Made by a program: the position numbers and the translations under genes
In this document: positions 62,414-64,000 of the stretch, piece after piece
How the letters are laid out: every line of letters begins with the position of its first letter
How positions within the stretch are numbered: the first letter of the stretch is position 1
NCBI RefSeq assembly: GCF_030409225.1
Contig: NZ_JAUFPK010000007.1
Location: 1-64,000, forward strand
Source: Aquisalimonas lutea
GTDB taxonomy: Bacteria; Pseudomonadota; Gammaproteobacteria; Nitrococcales; Aquisalimonadaceae
DNA length: 64,000 bases
Direction of reading: 5' to 3'
Notes under the pieces: generated by a model
Databases searched by the model: none
Told to the model about the DNA's origin: nothing
What the model saw: only the letters and a program-made list of their open reading frames with translations

Positions 62414-63101
62414 GGCGCGCGAGCTGTATTCCTACTACGGCAAGAGCCCGATCCTCCAGGACGTCGATTTCCGCGTCGAGGAGGGCGGCTTTCTCGGCAT
62501 CGTCGGCCGCAATGGCGTGGGCAAGACCACGCTGCTGCGCACCATCATGGGCCTGACCGACCGCGCCCGCGGCGTGATGTCCTTCGCCGGGGCCGACCTG
62601 CTCGGGCTGAGCACACCCCGGAGAGCCGCCGCGGGCATCGCCTACATTCCCCAGGGCCGGGAGATCATCCCGCGGTTCACCGTGCGCGAGAACCTGATCA
62701 TGGGCACGTTCCCGCGCAGGGACGGCGCCCGGAGGATCCCGGAGCACATCTTCGAACTCTTTCCCATTCTGGCGGAGTTCATCAACCGCCGCGGCGGCGA
62801 CCTCTCCGGGGGGCAGCAACAGCAGCTCGCCATCGGGCGCGCCCTGGCCATGGAGCCCCGGGTGCTGCTGCTGGACGAGCCCACCGAGGGCATCCAGCCG
62901 AACATCGTGCAGCAGCTGGAGGACGTCATGCGCCGGCTCAACCGGGAGCTCGGGCTGACCATCGTCCTCGTCGAGCAGAACACGCGCTTCATTCGCCAGG
63001 CCGCGGACGCCTTCGTCCTGCTGGACAAGGGCCGGGTGGCCCTGCGCGGCCGCGGCGACGAGCTGACCAGTGAGGTAGTCGACCGGTATCTCGCCATCTA
63101 G
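62406..63101 (+). CDS. Amide/urea-type ABC ATPase (UrtE-like)
   Basis: A 231-residue ATPase with Walker [30 protein letters not shown] (UrtE-type), signature [15 protein letters not shown], Walker [18 protein letters not shown] and VLVEQNTRF. With the UrtD-like protein it powers the importer. It is followed after 74 bases by amiE. Confidence 0.93.
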   Translation: MLEARELYSYYGKSPILQDVDFRVEEGGFLGIVGRNGVGKTTLLRTIMGLTDRARGVMSFAGADLLGLSTPRRAAAGIAYIPQGREIIPRFTVRENLIMGTFPRRDGARRIPEHIFELFPILAEFINRRGGDLSGGQQQQLAIGRALAMEPRVLLLDEPTEGIQPNIVQQLEDVMRRLNRELGLTIVLVEQNTRFIRQAADAFVLLDKGRVALRGRGDELTSEVVDRYLAI

Positions 63102-63175
63102 GCGCGATTCGATCGGGCCGTATCCGGGGGCTGGCCTTCCCGTGTATTTCGCACAACGAGCAGGAGGAAAGCGAA

Positions 63176-64000
63176 ATGCGACATGGTGATATTTCGAGCA
63201 GTAACGACACCGTCGGCGTCGCCGTGGTGAACTACAAGATGCCGCGGCTGCATACCAAGGCCGAGGTCCTGGACAACGCGCAGAACATCGCCGACATGAT
63301 CGTCGGCATGAAGAAGGGGCTGCCCGGGATGGACCTGGTGATCTTCCCCGAGTACAGCACCCACGGGATCATGTACGACCCGGACGAGATGATGGCGACG
63401 GCGTCGACCGTCCCGGGCGAGGAAACCGAGATCTTCGCCAGGGCCTGTCGTCAGGCGAACACCTGGGGGGTGTTCTCGCTCACGGGCGAGCGCCACGAGG
63501 ACCACCCCAGCAAGAACCCCTACAATACCCTCATCCTCATGAACAACCACGGGGAGATCGTCCAGAAGTACCGCAAGGTCATTCCCTGGTGCCCCATCGA
63601 GGGCTGGTACCCGGGCGGGCAGACGTTCGTCAGCGAGGGCCCGAAGGGCATGAAGGTCAGCCTGATCATCTGCGACGACGGCAACTACCCCGAGATCTGG
63701 CGCGACTGCGCCATGAAGGGTGCCGAGCTCATCGTCCGCTGCCAGGGCTACATGTACCCGGCCAAGGACCAGCAGGTGATGATGGCGAAGACCATGGCCT
63801 GGGCCAACAACTCCTACGTGGCGGTGGCCAACGCCAGCGGTTTCGACGGCGTCTACAGCTACTTCGGCCACTCGGCGGTGATCGGCTTCGACGGCCGCAC
63901 CCTGGGTGAGTGCGGTGAGGAGGAGATGGGCATCCAGTACGGCCAGCTGTCCATCTCCCAGATCCGCGACGCCCGGGAGAACGACCAGTCCCAGAACCAC
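63176..64000 (+). CDS. amiE: Aliphatic amidase, N-terminal 275 residues (cut by window end)
   Basis: Aliphatic amidase of the nitrilase superfamily, very close to Pseudomonas aeruginosa AmiE from the first residue ([20 protein letters not shown]). The catalytic triad Glu59, Lys134 and Cys166 is intact, and the segment around Cys166 is typical of AmiE. It hydrolyses short amides such as acetamide to acid and ammonia in the cytoplasm. Roughly 70 residues of the usual 346 lie past the window end. GGAGGAAAGCGAA precedes the ATG. It is the last visible gene of the uptake operon. Confidence 0.97.
   Translation, partial: MRHGDISSSNDTVGVAVVNYKMPRLHTKAEVLDNAQNIADMIVGMKKGLPGMDLVIFPEYSTHGIMYDPDEMMATASTVPGEETEIFARACRQANTWGVFSLTGERHEDHPSKNPYNTLILMNNHGEIVQKYRKVIPWCPIEGWYPGGQTFVSEGPKGMKVSLIICDDGNYPEIWRDCAMKGAELIVRCQGYMYPAKDQQVMMAKTMAWANNSYVAVANASGFDGVYSYFGHSAVIGFDGRTLGECGEEEMGIQYGQLSISQIRDARENDQSQNH

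Overview
The window is very GC-rich DNA with tightly packed operons, heavy use of ATGA/TGATG overlaps and proteins rich in Asp, Glu, Arg and Ala. Family content points to an aerobic or denitrifying gammaproteobacterium: E. coli-type MntR, YajD, MetNI and GltBD, Pseudomonas-type AmiE, NsrR-type operators and several NnrS proteins. The acidic proteins would suit a halophile such as one of the Ectothiorhodospiraceae, but that placement is inference. No rRNA, tRNA, CRISPR array or insertion sequence was seen.

Layout. 1-6.8 kb: the N-terminal part of a cytochrome P450, then gltB-gltD-DUF3565 on the minus strand. 6.9-10.9 kb: a nitric-oxide response block (nnrS, a small protein, then fdxA-hemerythrin-nnrS) with two near-palindromic NsrR-type sites. 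11-13.5 kb: metNIQ. 13.7-20.8 kb: a TonB receptor, a MerF-like two-helix membrane protein, a third NnrS, a Tat-exported SsuA/THI5-like binding protein with its ATPase and permease, and a divergent Dnr-like Crp/Fnr regulator. I regard this as the most likely undescribed system here. 20.9-28.4 kb: a small orphan ORF, a stand-alone Hen1-like RNA methyltransferase, a VIT1/CCC1 transporter, DUF423, adenine deaminase, MgtC, CtaG, Sco and an ABC exporter. 28.6-35.7 kb: a siderophore-type receptor, MntR and a Mn-type ABC transporter whose two permeases both carry C-terminal winged-helix tails; two tandem TTAGC-N4-GCTAA operators overlap the promoter. 35.8-42.3 kb: a lipoprotein, a GFA protein, TetR/aldo-keto reductase/tautomerase around a palindromic operator, nitronate monooxygenase, YajD and PerM.

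42.3-55.5 kb is a coherent catabolic island for 2-aminobenzoate (anthranilate) through its CoA thioester: thioesterase and MarR divergent from SDR, enoyl-CoA hydratase, acyl-CoA dehydrogenase, aryl-CoA ligase, RidA, the fused 2-aminobenzoyl-CoA monooxygenase/reductase and a complete Liv-type ABC importer. An arylformamidase-like hydrolase lies close by and could feed it from tryptophan.

56.9-64 kb: an orphan NarL-type response regulator diverges from a nitrogen-scavenging operon (AmiC/UrtA-like binding protein, two permeases, two ATPases, aliphatic amidase AmiE cut by the window end). An 800-base upstream region holds a near-consensus sigma-54 promoter, a possible NtrC site and a strong intrinsic terminator 60 bases before the first gene, which suggests nitrogen control plus transcript attenuation.
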